A DNA stretch of 64,000 bases, from contig CAYGZM010000004.1 in assembly GCA_964354365.1 (NCBI GenBank), positions 1 through 64,000 on the forward strand, given 5' to 3'. Position numbers and translations under genes: made by a program. The notes under the pieces were generated by a model, which was not told where the DNA came from, ran no database searches, and saw only the letters and a program-made list of their open reading frames with translations. This document shows positions 18,076 through 27,093 of the stretch, in pieces (position 1 is the first letter of the stretch; each line of letters begins with the position of its first letter). This DNA comes from CAYGZM01 sp964354365. Lineage in GTDB: Bacteria; Planctomycetota; Phycisphaerae; Sedimentisphaerales; Anaerobacaceae.

Positions 18076-19637
18076 ACCAGCTCTTTTCCTTCAAGCATCC
18101 GCTCCGCCTCTTCAAGAAGTGCTATTGACCCGTCAAAATTCTTCCTCGCCCTGTGCAGTCTCGCCTGCAACAGCAGCGTATCGACGGTAGGCTTTTTCTC
18201 GTTGACTTCACGCACCAGCTCAGCCGCCTTTCCAAGCTCGCCGGCCTTGTAGAAAGCCTCCGCAGCCCTGGATTTCATCCACAGCTCATTTCCATAACGC
18301 TCAACGGCGCTCTCAAACACCCGGCCCGCTTCCGCCCAGTTTCCTTCTTCTCCCACCGACTTGGCCTGGCAAATCAACTGGTCAAGCTGGAAGGGAATCT
18401 CATCCGGCTGCACTCGCCTTACCTCAATACCGGCCGCACGCAGCGACTCTCGAATCGACATACCCGGAAATCTCCGCCGGGCGTCCCGCAGGTCCTCTGT
18501 CTTCAATACCACCGCCCAAAAATTGTCTGTCGAGTCTTCAAGCTCAAATCCTTCTCGCTCCCTCGAGCTCTCAATCAGGGCATAAAACGAATCTTCCAGC
18601 CAGAACTCTCTTATTGGAAACCCGCTCGGCGTCACCGCCGTATATTCGCCCCCGCATCTCGCCAGGGCCGCATCGACTTTCTCGGTCTGCGACGCATTGG
18701 AATCAACCAACACGGTGACTACGTTGGGCATATCCGCATCTAACCTCTCCGAGTCACGCGGCGACAGCGGCAGGTAGAGCTCATAAGGATAAAAAGTATG
18801 ACGCCAGATTGAAGCGAGGGTCTTGCCCGCCTGTTGATTCAGCTGCTCCGCAACGAAGATTATCGAAACGTCCTTAATCTTCGGCCAGGGCTTGGCAGGT
18901 CTGGTCGTTCGTATCGTTATGACGTTTCGCAGGTACTCCTTTTCGTCCTTGCGACGCCGGACCGACACCCTGTCCGACTCGCCGATGGGACTGTAATATT
19001 CACCCGTGATCTTCTGGACGTGATGGAAGTCTGAAAAGAAGCACAGCTTGCGGGTCAAATCCCAGTCTATCAGCACGTTAAGCTGCTCATTGTAAGGCCC
19101 GATCTTCTCAAGCAGAACACGGCGGTGCATCAGGCTCACGTGCAGCGTGTGATTGAAATAGAGCATAACAAATCGGTCGAAGTCCCTGCTGACCTCGAGC
19201 ACCTTGCTCAGAATCTCCCGGCTGCCGTCCGGCTGAATCCGGCAATACGTCCGGTACAAGTCGCCGTACGCGACCCCGCAGTCCGTCTCATTCTCCAGCG
19301 CATTGACAAGCGTGCCGACGTGATGGCTGTAGTACAGATCATCGTCGCCAAGATAACAGATATATTTGCCCCTCGCGCGGGCCAGCGCCTCATTTAGCGT
19401 AAAGGGTATCCCACGATTGGCCTTCCTGTCGATGAACACAATCCTCGTATCGTCGAACAACTCGACAACGTCGCGCACATCCTCTCCGCCGTCTCTGATT
19501 ACGAATATCTCGAGATTGCTGTAATCCTGGCGCACGGCACTCTCCAATGCCGCACGCAAATACAGCGGCCTGTTGTAGGTCGGTATAAGCACGCTGACAA
19601 GCGGCCCGTCTTTTACGCCAAAATCATCTACCATCAT
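18066..19637 (-). CDS. GT2 glycosyltransferase with C-terminal TPR-like region
   Basis: 523 residues. The N-terminal GT2 domain (about 10-240) starts VSVLIPTYNRPLYLRAALES and has the metal-binding motif YLGDDDLYYS near residue 97. A middle region (about 245-400) is an unassigned alpha/beta domain (VSIIFVAEQLNQQAGKTL). The last 100 residues are TPR-like helices (ERYGNELWMKSRAAEAFYKA). Likely transfers a sugar to the surface or flagellar glycan. Its stop overlaps the next gene. Donor and acceptor are unknown. Confidence 0.87.
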   Translation of the reverse strand: MMVDDFGVKDGPLVSVLIPTYNRPLYLRAALESAVRQDYSNLEIFVIRDGGEDVRDVVELFDDTRIVFIDRKANRGIPFTLNEALARARGKYICYLGDDDLYYSHHVGTLVNALENETDCGVAYGDLYRTYCRIQPDGSREILSKVLEVSRDFDRFVMLYFNHTLHVSLMHRRVLLEKIGPYNEQLNVLIDWDLTRKLCFFSDFHHVQKITGEYYSPIGESDRVSVRRRKDEKEYLRNVITIRTTRPAKPWPKIKDVSIIFVAEQLNQQAGKTLASIWRHTFYPYELYLPLSPRDSERLDADMPNVVTVLVDSNASQTEKVDAALARCGGEYTAVTPSGFPIREFWLEDSFYALIESSREREGFELEDSTDNFWAVVLKTEDLRDARRRFPGMSIRESLRAAGIEVRRVQPDEIPFQLDQLICQAKSVGEEGNWAEAGRVFESAVERYGNELWMKSRAAEAFYKAGELGKAAELVREVNEKKPTVDTLLLQARLHRARKNFDGSIALLEEAERMLEGKELVWK

Positions 19638-19669
19638 AAGTCTATCAAAAGATCATAAACAGCCGCACG

Positions 19670-21154
19670 TCACCAGACGCCGCGCCCCCCAAACACGCCG
19701 ACGGGCGGCCCCACAGACATTCCAACATCGCGGCTGAGGTCCCGCTCGCGATCCGAGTCTATCCGGGCCTCCAGCCCGGCCAGAATCTCGTTGATCCCGC
19801 TCAACTGGCGATCCAGAGAATACCTCTGCTCGACGAATCCGCGATACCTTCGAGGCTCGTATCTATCGCTTAGAACCTGTCCGCAGAACTCCTCGGAGAT
19901 ATTGAACAGGAATTCCGACGGGAAAATCTGCTGTGCCCCCACGAAATTATGGACGACGGGCTTCAACCCGCAGGCCATCCCCTCCAATATCCCGACGGGA
20001 TGCCCTTCGCAGATGGATGTTGAGGCTATGTAATGCTTGTCGCCCAGCCAGGCATTCACATCGTCCTGCCAGCCGTCAAAGAACACCACGTCCCGCAGGC
20101 CCAGCGCCTCAACTGTATGCCTTAGATACTGTTCGAGAACCTGGTCCTGAAATGCCCCCCCGAAGAACAGCCGATACGCGGGGTCAATGTAATGCAGCTT
20201 CTGCATGCACTGCAGCGCAAAGGCCGGGTTCTTGACCATCCGCAGATTCCCCAGAAATGCTATGTTCTTGCCCCGCCGCCTGTCAACAAATGCAAATCGC
20301 TTGAGATTGATGCCGTTTGGAACGGTTACGACCGAAGTCCGGCTTTCTATATCGGGAACCTGCCCCTTAAGAGTCTCCAGAGTAACAGCGTTGCCGACCG
20401 TCACCAGAACATCTATGTTGCTCCAATTGACCTGTCCCGGCCACCGCTCGTATGCCTCGTACCGGTGCAGTCTGACAATATTCTTGCAGACCTTGGGCCT
20501 CGCCGAGGCCGCCACTGCAAGATTCGTGCACCACTCGAACCACGAAATATCGCTCCACCGCATCAATTCAAAGAGCTCGTCCTGCGTTTGGCCCTCAAAG
20601 ACCCGCACTTCAAAACGCCGCTTCGTGAACTCAATGATCTCGTGCAGAAACGTCATCCCGTCGCCCCCGCAGAAGAAAGCTATTTTCGGCCTTTTGGAGC
20701 GAATCACTTCAACCATAGGCGTCAGCACATTCTGCTCGGGCGCAATTTCCAGCGACCGGAGCAGCATCTCGAGCGCATTTGCCTTGTCGCCCTGGTCCAG
20801 GAAGACGGTCGCAGTCCTGTTGAGGACATCCGGATTCAATATCCCCATCCGCTCCATATCGTCGAAAAGCCCCGCGGCTTCTTCGGCCCTGCCGACGGCG
20901 ATATACGTCTCGGACAAGTTCCACAGTATCTCGGCGCTGTCCTGCCTAAGACGTCTGGCCCTGTTGAAATGATCGATGGCCTCATCCGAACGGCCCAAGC
21001 AATGAAGTATTGCCCCTGCGTCATTCAACGCCTCGCCGTCTTCGGGCGCGGCCTGCAGATGTGCCCGGATATGCTCAAGAGCCTCCTGATGCCTGCCGGC
21101 CTCGGCCAATTCCCGGCCCCTGCGGTAGTGGTCCGAATTAGTTTGCCCTGTCAT
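19670..21154 (-). CDS. TPR-glycosyltransferase (GT4/GT1-like)
   Basis: 494 residues. Residues 1-150 are TPRs (AGRHQEALEHIRAHLQAAPE, SDEAIDHFNRARRLRQDSAE). Residues about 160-460 form a GT-B fold: IAFFCGGDGMTFLHEIIEF, NIAFLGNLRMVKNPAFALQC and ASTSICEGHPVGILEGMACG, the E(x7)E donor-binding motif of GT4 enzymes. A strong Shine-Dalgarno (AAGGAG) precedes the ATG. It is the first gene of the glycan island, followed on the same strand by all others. The repeat-filled 619-bp gap upstream should hold the island's promoter, unless it is read through from flgL. Confidence 0.87.
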   Translation of the reverse strand: MTGQTNSDHYRRGRELAEAGRHQEALEHIRAHLQAAPEDGEALNDAGAILHCLGRSDEAIDHFNRARRLRQDSAEILWNLSETYIAVGRAEEAAGLFDDMERMGILNPDVLNRTATVFLDQGDKANALEMLLRSLEIAPEQNVLTPMVEVIRSKRPKIAFFCGGDGMTFLHEIIEFTKRRFEVRVFEGQTQDELFELMRWSDISWFEWCTNLAVAASARPKVCKNIVRLHRYEAYERWPGQVNWSNIDVLVTVGNAVTLETLKGQVPDIESRTSVVTVPNGINLKRFAFVDRRRGKNIAFLGNLRMVKNPAFALQCMQKLHYIDPAYRLFFGGAFQDQVLEQYLRHTVEALGLRDVVFFDGWQDDVNAWLGDKHYIASTSICEGHPVGILEGMACGLKPVVHNFVGAQQIFPSEFLFNISEEFCGQVLSDRYEPRRYRGFVEQRYSLDRQLSGINEILAGLEARIDSDRERDLSRDVGMSVGPPVGVFGGRGVW

Positions 21155-21182
21155 ACGTTCTGCTCCTTACTTAACCAAAGGC

Positions 21183-21295
21183 TTCTGCAAAATTGCAGGT
21201 TAGACGTAGGGTGGGCTTCAGCCCACCACTTCGGTGGGGCAAGCCCCACCCTGCCGAGAAGAAATCGCTTGTTGATTACCTGCAATTTTGCAGAA
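21183..21295. repeat. Nested palindromic element with 18-bp perfect inverted ends
   Basis: TTCTGCAAAATTGCAGGT (21183-21200) is the exact reverse complement of 21278-21295. Between them lies another inverted structure, TAGGGTGGGCTTCAGCCCACC facing GGTGGGGCAAGCCCCACCC (21207-21253). That inner part is related to 46078-46126. MITE-like in layout, with no coding capacity. Confidence 0.7.
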
Positions 21296-21311
21296 CTCAT
21301 AATTCACCACA

Positions 21312-21396
21312 GTGGCACGGGCTTCCAGTGGCACGGGCTTGAAGCCCGTGGGACCACGGCCAAGATGGCCGTGCCACGAATGGCCGTGCCACGAAT
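21312..21396. repeat. GTGGCACGGGCTT...AAGCCCGTG palindromic repeat, copy 1
   Basis: Built of CACGGGCTTGAAGCCCGTG and ATGGCCGTGCCACGAA units. Relatives: 21670-21752, 25529-25610, 34067-34168 and 40555-40629. Confidence 0.75.
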
Positions 21397-21427
21397 ACTG
21401 CCAATCGCAGCGCGGTCTTGCCACCCT

Positions 21428-21516
21428 GTCATTCTGAGCGCGGCGAAGAATCTGGGCCGCGAACGGCAGAATCTTCCCCCGGAACCCGGATGCTTCGCCT
21501 TCGGCTCAGCATGACA
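21428..21516. repeat. GTCATTCTGAGCGCGGCG...CTCAGCATGAC repeat
   Basis: Outer ends GTCATTCTGAGC and GGCTCAGCATGAC are roughly inverted. It is one of the GTCATT-type dispersed repeats common in intergenic DNA of this window. Confidence 0.55.
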
Positions 21517-21636
21517 ACCAACAAATCTCGTGCCATCGGCCTTTATCCCTGTTTATTCACGATTACTGGCCGTCGCAAGACTCGATGTGTATAAATATCA
21601 AACACTTATGTCTTCAAAGCGCCTTCTCAATCCCTG

Positions 21637-21656
21637 CCCGCCGCGGCGGGCCAGCC
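21637..21656. repeat. CCCGCC-GCGG-CGGGCCAGCC repeat, intergenic copy
   Basis: Same family as 951-974, 36646-36676 and 40240-40269; this is the only copy outside a gene. Confidence 0.6.
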
Positions 21657-21669
21657 TCCCAATCGCAAT

Positions 21670-21752
21670 GTGGCACGAGCTTCCAGTGGCACGGGCTTCC
21701 AGCCCGTGCGACCACGGGCGAGACGCCCGCGCCACGAATGGCCGTGCCACGC
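21670..21752. repeat. GTGGCACGGGCTT palindromic repeat, copy 2
   Basis: Contains GCACGGGCTTCCAGCCCGTGC and a GGGCGAGACGCCCGCGCCAC inverted pair; lies just downstream of flgL (stop at 21774). Confidence 0.7.
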
Positions 21753-21773
21753 ATCCGCCTGTCGCATTGCCGC

Positions 21774-22958
21774 CTATTCAATGAAATCCAGCAGCGACAT
21801 TGACATAAGCCTGCCCGCCACCGATAGCGACATCTGATACAAAACATCACGCTTGGAAATGTCAATGGCTATCTGCGCAATGTCCGCCTCCTGCAGCATA
21901 GTCGTCTCGTCTTCCGTGCTGAATTTCATGTTCTCAACCATGCCCTTAATATCTTCAAGGAATCCTATTCTCGTCCCCATTGAGACGGATTTCTCTGTCA
22001 AAAGACTCCTCACCTCTTCCAGCGACTCCATAGAGATGTTTCGCACCTCCTGAAGCTGAGCATTGGAAAGTCCCCTCTCATTGTTCAATATGTCCCGGAT
22101 GTTGATTAGCGTGTTGAATATATCGTAGGTCCCCCGCACACGAACCATATCGACTCCCGCGCCGCTTATGGCCGTCGTATCGACATACAGGACCCGCCCG
22201 GTCCTCGAATCCGTTACAGCCAGGTTGGTGTCTGTGCCGTCGGTGTTCACGGTCGTCAGCCCGTCGTCGATGGAAAGGTCATAATTGCCTGCCGAGCCTG
22301 TGACGGTCAGCCACACGTCCCCTGTAACACTTGACGTGCCTGTGCCGGTCTTGGCGCCCGTGTCGCCAACAAAGACAGGCTCGCTCCGGCTGCTCGATCG
22401 AAAAAGCTCGTCTCCAACGTAAAATGCGGATGACTGCACGCCGGCGGCCACCTGTATCTGCCTGTCCTCCGAGCTGCCCTGGTAAGTCACACTGGTGATC
22501 TTGCCGTTTGTCCGCGTCACCGCGTAAGGCGCCGAGCCGGTATCGCCTCCGCCAAAGAGATATTCGTTCAGGTGCCTCGTATTGGCCAGCAAGACCATCT
22601 GCTCCAATGTGCCATCGATTGCCTCAGCGGTCCTCTTGCGCCCCTCCTCGTCATAAACGCCGCTGCTAATCTGCGTCAAAGCCACCTTTGCATCTGCAAG
22701 CGCTGATGTCATATCGTCAATAACGGTCAGGGAAATCTCCAGCGTGCTCATCGCCTGCACCATATTATCCATGTAGCCCGCCAGCAACCTCTGCTGGGAG
22801 TTCAGCCCCAGGACGCGATAGGCCGCAGAAGGGTCGTCCGACGGCCTGTTAATCCGCGAGCCGGTGGACGCCTGTTCCTGCAGCCGAGAAAGCGCCTCGG
22901 TATGAAGACGCAGCGCGAAGCTCAAATCACTGTATATGCCGTTGAGGGTCCCGCTCAT
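21774..22958 (-). CDS. flgL: Flagellar hook-filament junction protein FlgL (HAP3)
   Basis: 394 residues. The flagellin-like N-terminus has LQEQASTGSRINRPSDDPSA; the C-terminus (EADIAQIAIDISKRDVLYQM ... LLDFIE) is the matching terminal helix, so the protein is intact. It joins hook (with FlgK) to filament outside the cell after type III export. It follows flgK by 14 bp and is the last flagellar gene of this operon; the glycan island follows in the same direction. The middle domain (about 150-290) is the variable, surface-exposed part. Confidence 0.95.
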   Translation of the reverse strand: MSGTLNGIYSDLSFALRLHTEALSRLQEQASTGSRINRPSDDPSAAYRVLGLNSQQRLLAGYMDNMVQAMSTLEISLTVIDDMTSALADAKVALTQISSGVYDEEGRKRTAEAIDGTLEQMVLLANTRHLNEYLFGGGDTGSAPYAVTRTNGKITSVTYQGSSEDRQIQVAAGVQSSAFYVGDELFRSSSRSEPVFVGDTGAKTGTGTSSVTGDVWLTVTGSAGNYDLSIDDGLTTVNTDGTDTNLAVTDSRTGRVLYVDTTAISGAGVDMVRVRGTYDIFNTLINIRDILNNERGLSNAQLQEVRNISMESLEEVRSLLTEKSVSMGTRIGFLEDIKGMVENMKFSTEDETTMLQEADIAQIAIDISKRDVLYQMSLSVAGRLMSMSLLDFIE

Positions 22959-22972
22959 CTAAATTACGCCTC

Positions 22973-24934
22973 CTATATCATCTCCATTATGCTCGACATG
23001 GACGACTGAATTGTGGTTATGTACTTCGCCATCGCCTGAAACATCTGCTCGAAAACCAGCAGCTGCGCCGCCTCTTCGTTGATATCCACGCCGCTTATGT
23101 CGCCCTGTTGGCTGCTGAGATTCTGAACAAGCTGTTCGACGTTGTCCTGGCGCATTTGTCGCAGCGAAACATCCTGGCCTACATCCGCCGCCACCCTGCG
23201 ATAGAACTCTCCGCACGTCAGAGACCCCAGGTCCCCGATGGCCTCATCTTTGACCGCCGCCATTCGCAGCGCGTTGGTGTTGTCGGTCATATCGGGGCCG
23301 AGAGACGCTGCGATTCGCCCCGGCGCAGCCGCTACGTCCGAGCACACCGCTATATCACCTGCCCCGTTGCCGAAGAAAAACGTGTTCAGCCCGACCGCCG
23401 CCAGCACGCCCGATGTATCCGTATCGGCATAAGCGTCCACCTCAAAAGTCTCTCCGTCGTTCAGACTCCCCGCGCCAAGCGCGATCTTGAACCCGTTTCC
23501 GACGTCCAGCTTGTCGCCCGCCGCATAGCCTGAGCCGACATCAAGAGTAGCCACGGCCCCGCCGCTCCCGCCGGTAACAACAAGCTGCAGCGTGCCGTTG
23601 CCCACCGAACCCGTCCCCGAAACTGTGAACGTAAAAGTATCGTTCGCCGTGCCCGTATAAATGCCCGATACCGATACCGCCGGCGGCGACCCCGTCAGGC
23701 CGCTTGCCGTGGGAGTCGGCAGAACGCCCGGAAGAAAATCGAATGTGTAGTTTGCATCAGCCGAGATCTGCAATTTTGAAGACGCCACCGAAGCGCTCAG
23801 CCCCGTAATCGCTGAAATGTCCGCCGCTATGCTCGTCAGCGAATCCGCCGACGCGTCGATAGTAATCGCGTTGCGAGTTACCGCCCCGGTGCTCGTATTC
23901 GTCACCCTTATATATATCGTCCCGTCCGTCACGGATGAGCCAAAATCGCTCAGATCCTCACTCGTCATTCTCCAGCCGGTCAGCTCCGTGAAGGTGCCCT
24001 CCGAGCCGACCCCCTGAACGTGGTATTGATTTATCTGCTGTATTATCGTGCTGGCCAGAGAGTTCAGGTCGTCGTGAACGCCGGACACAAGCTCATTCTT
24101 CAGCGAAAATAATCCGCCAATCTTGCCGCCCGTAATATCGGTGTAATATGTGGCGGCGTCCTTAACGGAGATCCCCAGCTTGGCATTCTCATCCAGGCCG
24201 GCCTCAAGCTCCACCGTGAAAGCGCCCATCACAACGGGTATCCCCGCGACAATCACATCAACGACGCCGTATGGCCTGTTCTGTGTTTCCAGGCCAATCA
24301 GCCCGGCCATGTCGGATATCAGCTTGTCCCTCTCGTCGCGCAGGTTATTGGCGGAGCCGCCGCCAACTTCAATGCCCTGAATTCGGCTGTTGAGCTCCGC
24401 AATCTGGCCTGCAAGCGTATTGATAGAGTCAACTACGTTCTCGGTCTCCAGCCGGATCTGCGTTTCCAGCCTCGTCAGAAAATCTCCCAGCGCCCTGAAT
24501 TGACCGGCCATCGCGTCCGCATCGCTCACAAGCTGGTTCTGCCAAATAACGTCTCCGGGATGCGCGCTCAGATCGGCCAGCGAAGTGAAGAATTTGTCTA
24601 TCGCCGCGTTGAGCCCCCCGTCCTCCGTCGAAAGCTCGCCTAGAACGCTTTCAACGGTTTGCAGTGTCACAAGCTCCCGGTCAACCTGGCCCAGCGAGGA
24701 CCGCTGCCTGAGAATTTCCTGCTCTAAAAGCCCGTCTATCATCCTCGTGACGCTTTCGACGTCAACGCCCCTCCCAAAAATCATGGAGCCTTCGCGCACC
24801 GCCAGTGAAGGGCTCAACTCTATCCTTTGGCGGTGGTAGCCTTCCGTGGCCGCATTCGCAATATTGTTGCCTATTACGTCGAGCGCCTTTTGGGCCGCAA
24901 TCAGACCACTAATGCCTATGGAATAATCCGACAT
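22973..24934 (-). CDS. flgK: Flagellar hook-associated protein FlgK (HAP1)
   Basis: 653 residues. N-terminal signature SGLIAAQKALDVIGNNIANA, then TEGYHRQRIE. The C-terminal helix (INEEAAQLLVFEQMFQAMAK ... SSIMEMI) is typical of FlgK. The middle has Gly/Thr-rich beta domains, including TFTVSGTGSVGNGT. It is exported and sits between hook and FlgL. It lies 28 bp after flgN, its usual chaperone gene. Somewhat longer than enterobacterial FlgK (about 550), through larger central domains. Confidence 0.95.
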   Translation of the reverse strand: MSDYSIGISGLIAAQKALDVIGNNIANAATEGYHRQRIELSPSLAVREGSMIFGRGVDVESVTRMIDGLLEQEILRQRSSLGQVDRELVTLQTVESVLGELSTEDGGLNAAIDKFFTSLADLSAHPGDVIWQNQLVSDADAMAGQFRALGDFLTRLETQIRLETENVVDSINTLAGQIAELNSRIQGIEVGGGSANNLRDERDKLISDMAGLIGLETQNRPYGVVDVIVAGIPVVMGAFTVELEAGLDENAKLGISVKDAATYYTDITGGKIGGLFSLKNELVSGVHDDLNSLASTIIQQINQYHVQGVGSEGTFTELTGWRMTSEDLSDFGSSVTDGTIYIRVTNTSTGAVTRNAITIDASADSLTSIAADISAITGLSASVASSKLQISADANYTFDFLPGVLPTPTASGLTGSPPAVSVSGIYTGTANDTFTFTVSGTGSVGNGTLQLVVTGGSGGAVATLDVGSGYAAGDKLDVGNGFKIALGAGSLNDGETFEVDAYADTDTSGVLAAVGLNTFFFGNGAGDIAVCSDVAAAPGRIAASLGPDMTDNTNALRMAAVKDEAIGDLGSLTCGEFYRRVAADVGQDVSLRQMRQDNVEQLVQNLSSQQGDISGVDINEEAAQLLVFEQMFQAMAKYITTIQSSMSSIMEMI

Positions 24935-24962
24935 CTGTTAACCCCGCTCGGGCGCCGGCTTA

Positions 24963-25484
24963 TCAAAGCTCAAAACTCATAAAAGCCGAGTCGCTTTGAT
25001 GTTTGGCCGCACCGTCGGAACTATAAGTTATTGCCCCTGTTCTTCCAAGCTCAACGATGCCTCTGAGCATCTCACTATTGAATCTGGCGCAATCAGATAG
25101 AAGCATCGTTGTCTTCAAATGCTCCTTCTTGAGTTTTTCGGTCAACACCCTTAATTCCGCCTTTCTCTGCGCCACTTGAATTCTCTTTTCGCCCGGCAGC
25201 ACCGCTTCGAGCCGCGAGAGAGTCATATCGCTCACCCCGCAGTCTAATGCGTCGGCAAATTCCCTTCGCATCGACTGCCGTTTCGATTCATTCGCCGAGT
25301 AATTGTCCGACTCGTCCCGAATAGTCTCAAGCAGCCTGCCCAGGCCCGCCTGATCGCGTTTGACAAGCAGGCTTCGCAATTCGTCAAGCCGGGACAGAGC
25401 TCTGCGCACGTGGCGAATGTCCTCGTCGAGAACGCCTATCAGCTCATCAACCTTGTCTTCCATTCCGACTATCATTGATTCCAT
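24963..25484 (-). CDS. flgN: FlgN-like flagellar export chaperone
   Basis: 173 residues, helical throughout. The N-terminal part (MEDKVDELIGVLDEDIRHVR, then LDELRSLLVKRDQAGLGRLL) matches the FlgN pattern of a long helix hairpin. FlgN proteins bind FlgK and FlgL before export. Position supports the call: immediately before flgK-flgL and after flgJ. The C-terminal tail is Ser/Ala-rich and probably disordered. Two internal ATGs could also serve as start. Confidence 0.8.
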   Translation of the reverse strand: MESMIVGMEDKVDELIGVLDEDIRHVRRALSRLDELRSLLVKRDQAGLGRLLETIRDESDNYSANESKRQSMRREFADALDCGVSDMTLSRLEAVLPGEKRIQVAQRKAELRVLTEKLKKEHLKTTMLLSDCARFNSEMLRGIVELGRTGAITYSSDGAAKHQSDSAFMSFEL

Positions 25485-25495
25485 AGACTTCTATC

Positions 25496-25514
25496 CGCCC
25501 GTGGCCTGGCCGCC
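25496..25514. repeat. 19-bp repeat identical to 16936-16954
   Basis: CGCCCGTGGCCTGGCCGCC, just upstream of the flgN start. Confidence 0.6.
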
Positions 25515-25528
25515 TGACTCTACTGGTC

Positions 25529-25610
25529 GTGGCACGGCCATCCCGGCCGTGGCCGCACGGGCTTGCAGCCCGTGCGACAATAGTTTTCACGGGCTGGAAG
25601 CCCGTGCTAC
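25529..25610. repeat. GTGGCACGGCC palindromic repeat, copy 3, running into flgJ
   Basis: Contains GCACGGGCTTGCAGCCCGTGC and CACGGGCTGGAAGCCCGTG. The part 25587-25610 forms the last codons and the stop of flgJ. Confidence 0.7.
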
Positions 25611-25928
25611 GTTGTCCGCCTGCCCCGGGTTCTGAAGCGACTGATATATATCCTTCCACATTCCAAAGCCGCCGGCATCCGCAATGCCCTGTGCCAGATA
25701 CAGCCAGAATATCCCCTGCATCTGCTCGGAGGCGCCGTCTCTTTCCAAGCCCCAATCCCCGATGGTGCTCTTCATTGCGTCAAGCAGCTTGGTGATCAGG
25801 ACCGACTCAAAATCTCTCGCCGCCCGTATCTCCTTCGCCTGCGAAGCGGCATCGATTGGGCCGGCCTCTTTCAGCAGTGTCGGCATCGGTACGGGTTCGG
25901 TCAGCATCAAACCTGCCGCGCTGTCCAT
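25587..25928 (-). CDS. flgJ: FlgJ-type rod-binding protein (N-terminal domain only)
   Basis: 113 residues. The rod-binding signature ARDFESVLITKLLDAMKSTI is followed by EQMQGIFWLYLAQGIADAGG. The muramidase domain found in gammaproteobacterial FlgJ is absent, as in many other phyla, so peptidoglycan cutting must come from another enzyme. It acts in the periplasm as a cap or chaperone for rod assembly. It follows flgI by 10 bp. The last residues (VARASSP) and the stop codon come from a dispersed repeat, so the native C-terminus may have been replaced. Confidence 0.88.
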   Translation of the reverse strand: MDSAAGLMLTEPVPMPTLLKEAGPIDAASQAKEIRAARDFESVLITKLLDAMKSTIGDWGLERDGASEQMQGIFWLYLAQGIADAGGFGMWKDIYQSLQNPGQADNVARASSP

Positions 25929-25938
25929 AAGCTCGCTC

Positions 25939-27045
25939 CTACATTATCTCTAACTTGGCCTGAAGGGCGCCGGCCTTTCTCAAGGCGTTGAATATCGCTA
26001 TAAGGTCCCCAGGCGTTGCTCCTATTGCATTGAGCGCCTTGGCCAATTCCGCCACCGAGACCACCCGCGGCACGGGAACCAGATAACCCTGCTTCTCCTC
26101 CACGCTCATAAGTGTCTCGGGGACTTTTTCCGTTGTTGCGCCCTCGGAGAACGGCGCCGTCGGCTGAGAAACCGTCTCGGTCTCTTTGATCTTCACAACC
26201 AGGCCGCCCTGAGAAACCGCCACCTCCGATATGCCGACGTTCTGCCCAACCACAATCGTCCCCGTCCGCTCGTTGATAACAACAACCGCCGGCACATCCA
26301 CTTTAACATCCGGCGTGGTAATCCCGTCAATAAACCCCGCCACTCGCGCCTCGCCAATCTCAGCGGGCACTCTGACCCGGATAGTGCCCGCATCAACCAC
26401 CGCGGCGCTGCCGGTGTGCGTCTCATTGATGCTCTTGCTGATACGCTCAGCAGTCGAGAAATCATTGTTCCTCAGACTAAGAGTGATGAATCTTTCCTCT
26501 CCGACGTGCTCCACAAACGTCGCTAATTCCTCCTTCTCCACGACCGCTCCGCCCGGTATTCGCCCGAGAGTCGGATGGTTCTTCGTGATGGAAGCCTGCT
26601 TGCCCACCGCCGACCACCCGCCAATAAACACCGCACCGTGCGCCTCGGCATACACCTGCCCGTCAAGACCCCTCAACGGCGTCGGCAGCAGCATCCCCCC
26701 CTTAAGACTCTCAGCATCGCCTATCGAAGAAACGTCAACATCGATCCGCGACCCCTCCCGGGCAAACGGACCGAGCTCCCCTATCACCATAACAACCGCA
26801 ACATTGCCGCCCGTAAAATCGGTCGGAGAAAGAACCAGTCCGGAATCGCGGAATATATTTGTCAGTATCTGCTGCGAGGCCAGGGACTTGTCCCCCGTAT
26901 TCGCCAGACCTACCACTAATCCTATCCCCGTCAGCGGATTGCTGCGAACACCCTGAATATCGACGATGTCCTTTATTCGCTCACACCGCCCCAACTCAGC
27001 CGGACTCATCAGCATTACAAACAAAAGTATCAAACGGATCTTCAT
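25939..27045 (-). CDS. flgI: Flagellar P-ring protein FlgI
   Basis: 368 residues. Signal peptide about 1-21 (MKIRLILLFVMLMSPAELG), then RIKDIVDIQGVRSNPLTGIG and LVVGLANTGDKS, the FlgI hallmark. The C-terminus has LAKALNAIGATPGDLIAIFN. It forms the ring around the rod in the periplasm/peptidoglycan layer, which implies a diderm envelope together with flgH. It sits between flgH (49 bp) and flgJ (10 bp). Confidence 0.97.
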   Translation of the reverse strand: MKIRLILLFVMLMSPAELGRCERIKDIVDIQGVRSNPLTGIGLVVGLANTGDKSLASQQILTNIFRDSGLVLSPTDFTGGNVAVVMVIGELGPFAREGSRIDVDVSSIGDAESLKGGMLLPTPLRGLDGQVYAEAHGAVFIGGWSAVGKQASITKNHPTLGRIPGGAVVEKEELATFVEHVGEERFITLSLRNNDFSTAERISKSINETHTGSAAVVDAGTIRVRVPAEIGEARVAGFIDGITTPDVKVDVPAVVVINERTGTIVVGQNVGISEVAVSQGGLVVKIKETETVSQPTAPFSEGATTEKVPETLMSVEEKQGYLVPVPRVVSVAELAKALNAIGATPGDLIAIFNALRKAGALQAKLEIM

Positions 27046-27093
27046 ATCGTTACTCTTTCTAAAAAATCCCGGTGCACAGCGCCAAGAACAGGC

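Larger units (their letters stand above)
21155..21773. other. 619-bp intergenic block made of several repeat families
   Basis: No gene here. It holds, in order, a nested palindrome (21183-21295), a GTGGCACGGGCTT repeat (21312-21396), a GTCATTCTGAGCGCGGCG repeat (21428-21516), a CCCGCC/GGCGGG repeat (21637-21656) and a second GTGGCAC repeat (21670-21752). Short frames across it are repeat translations. Confidence 0.8.

Noticed and set aside
20192..21514. 440-codon plus-strand frame
   Set aside because: Antisense to the TPR-glycosyltransferase and running into repeats; product has no domain.
21517..21535. TGGCACGAGATTTGT on the minus strand, near-consensus sigma54 site before the glycan island
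   Set aside because: The essential GC of the -12 element reads GT, so activity is doubtful.
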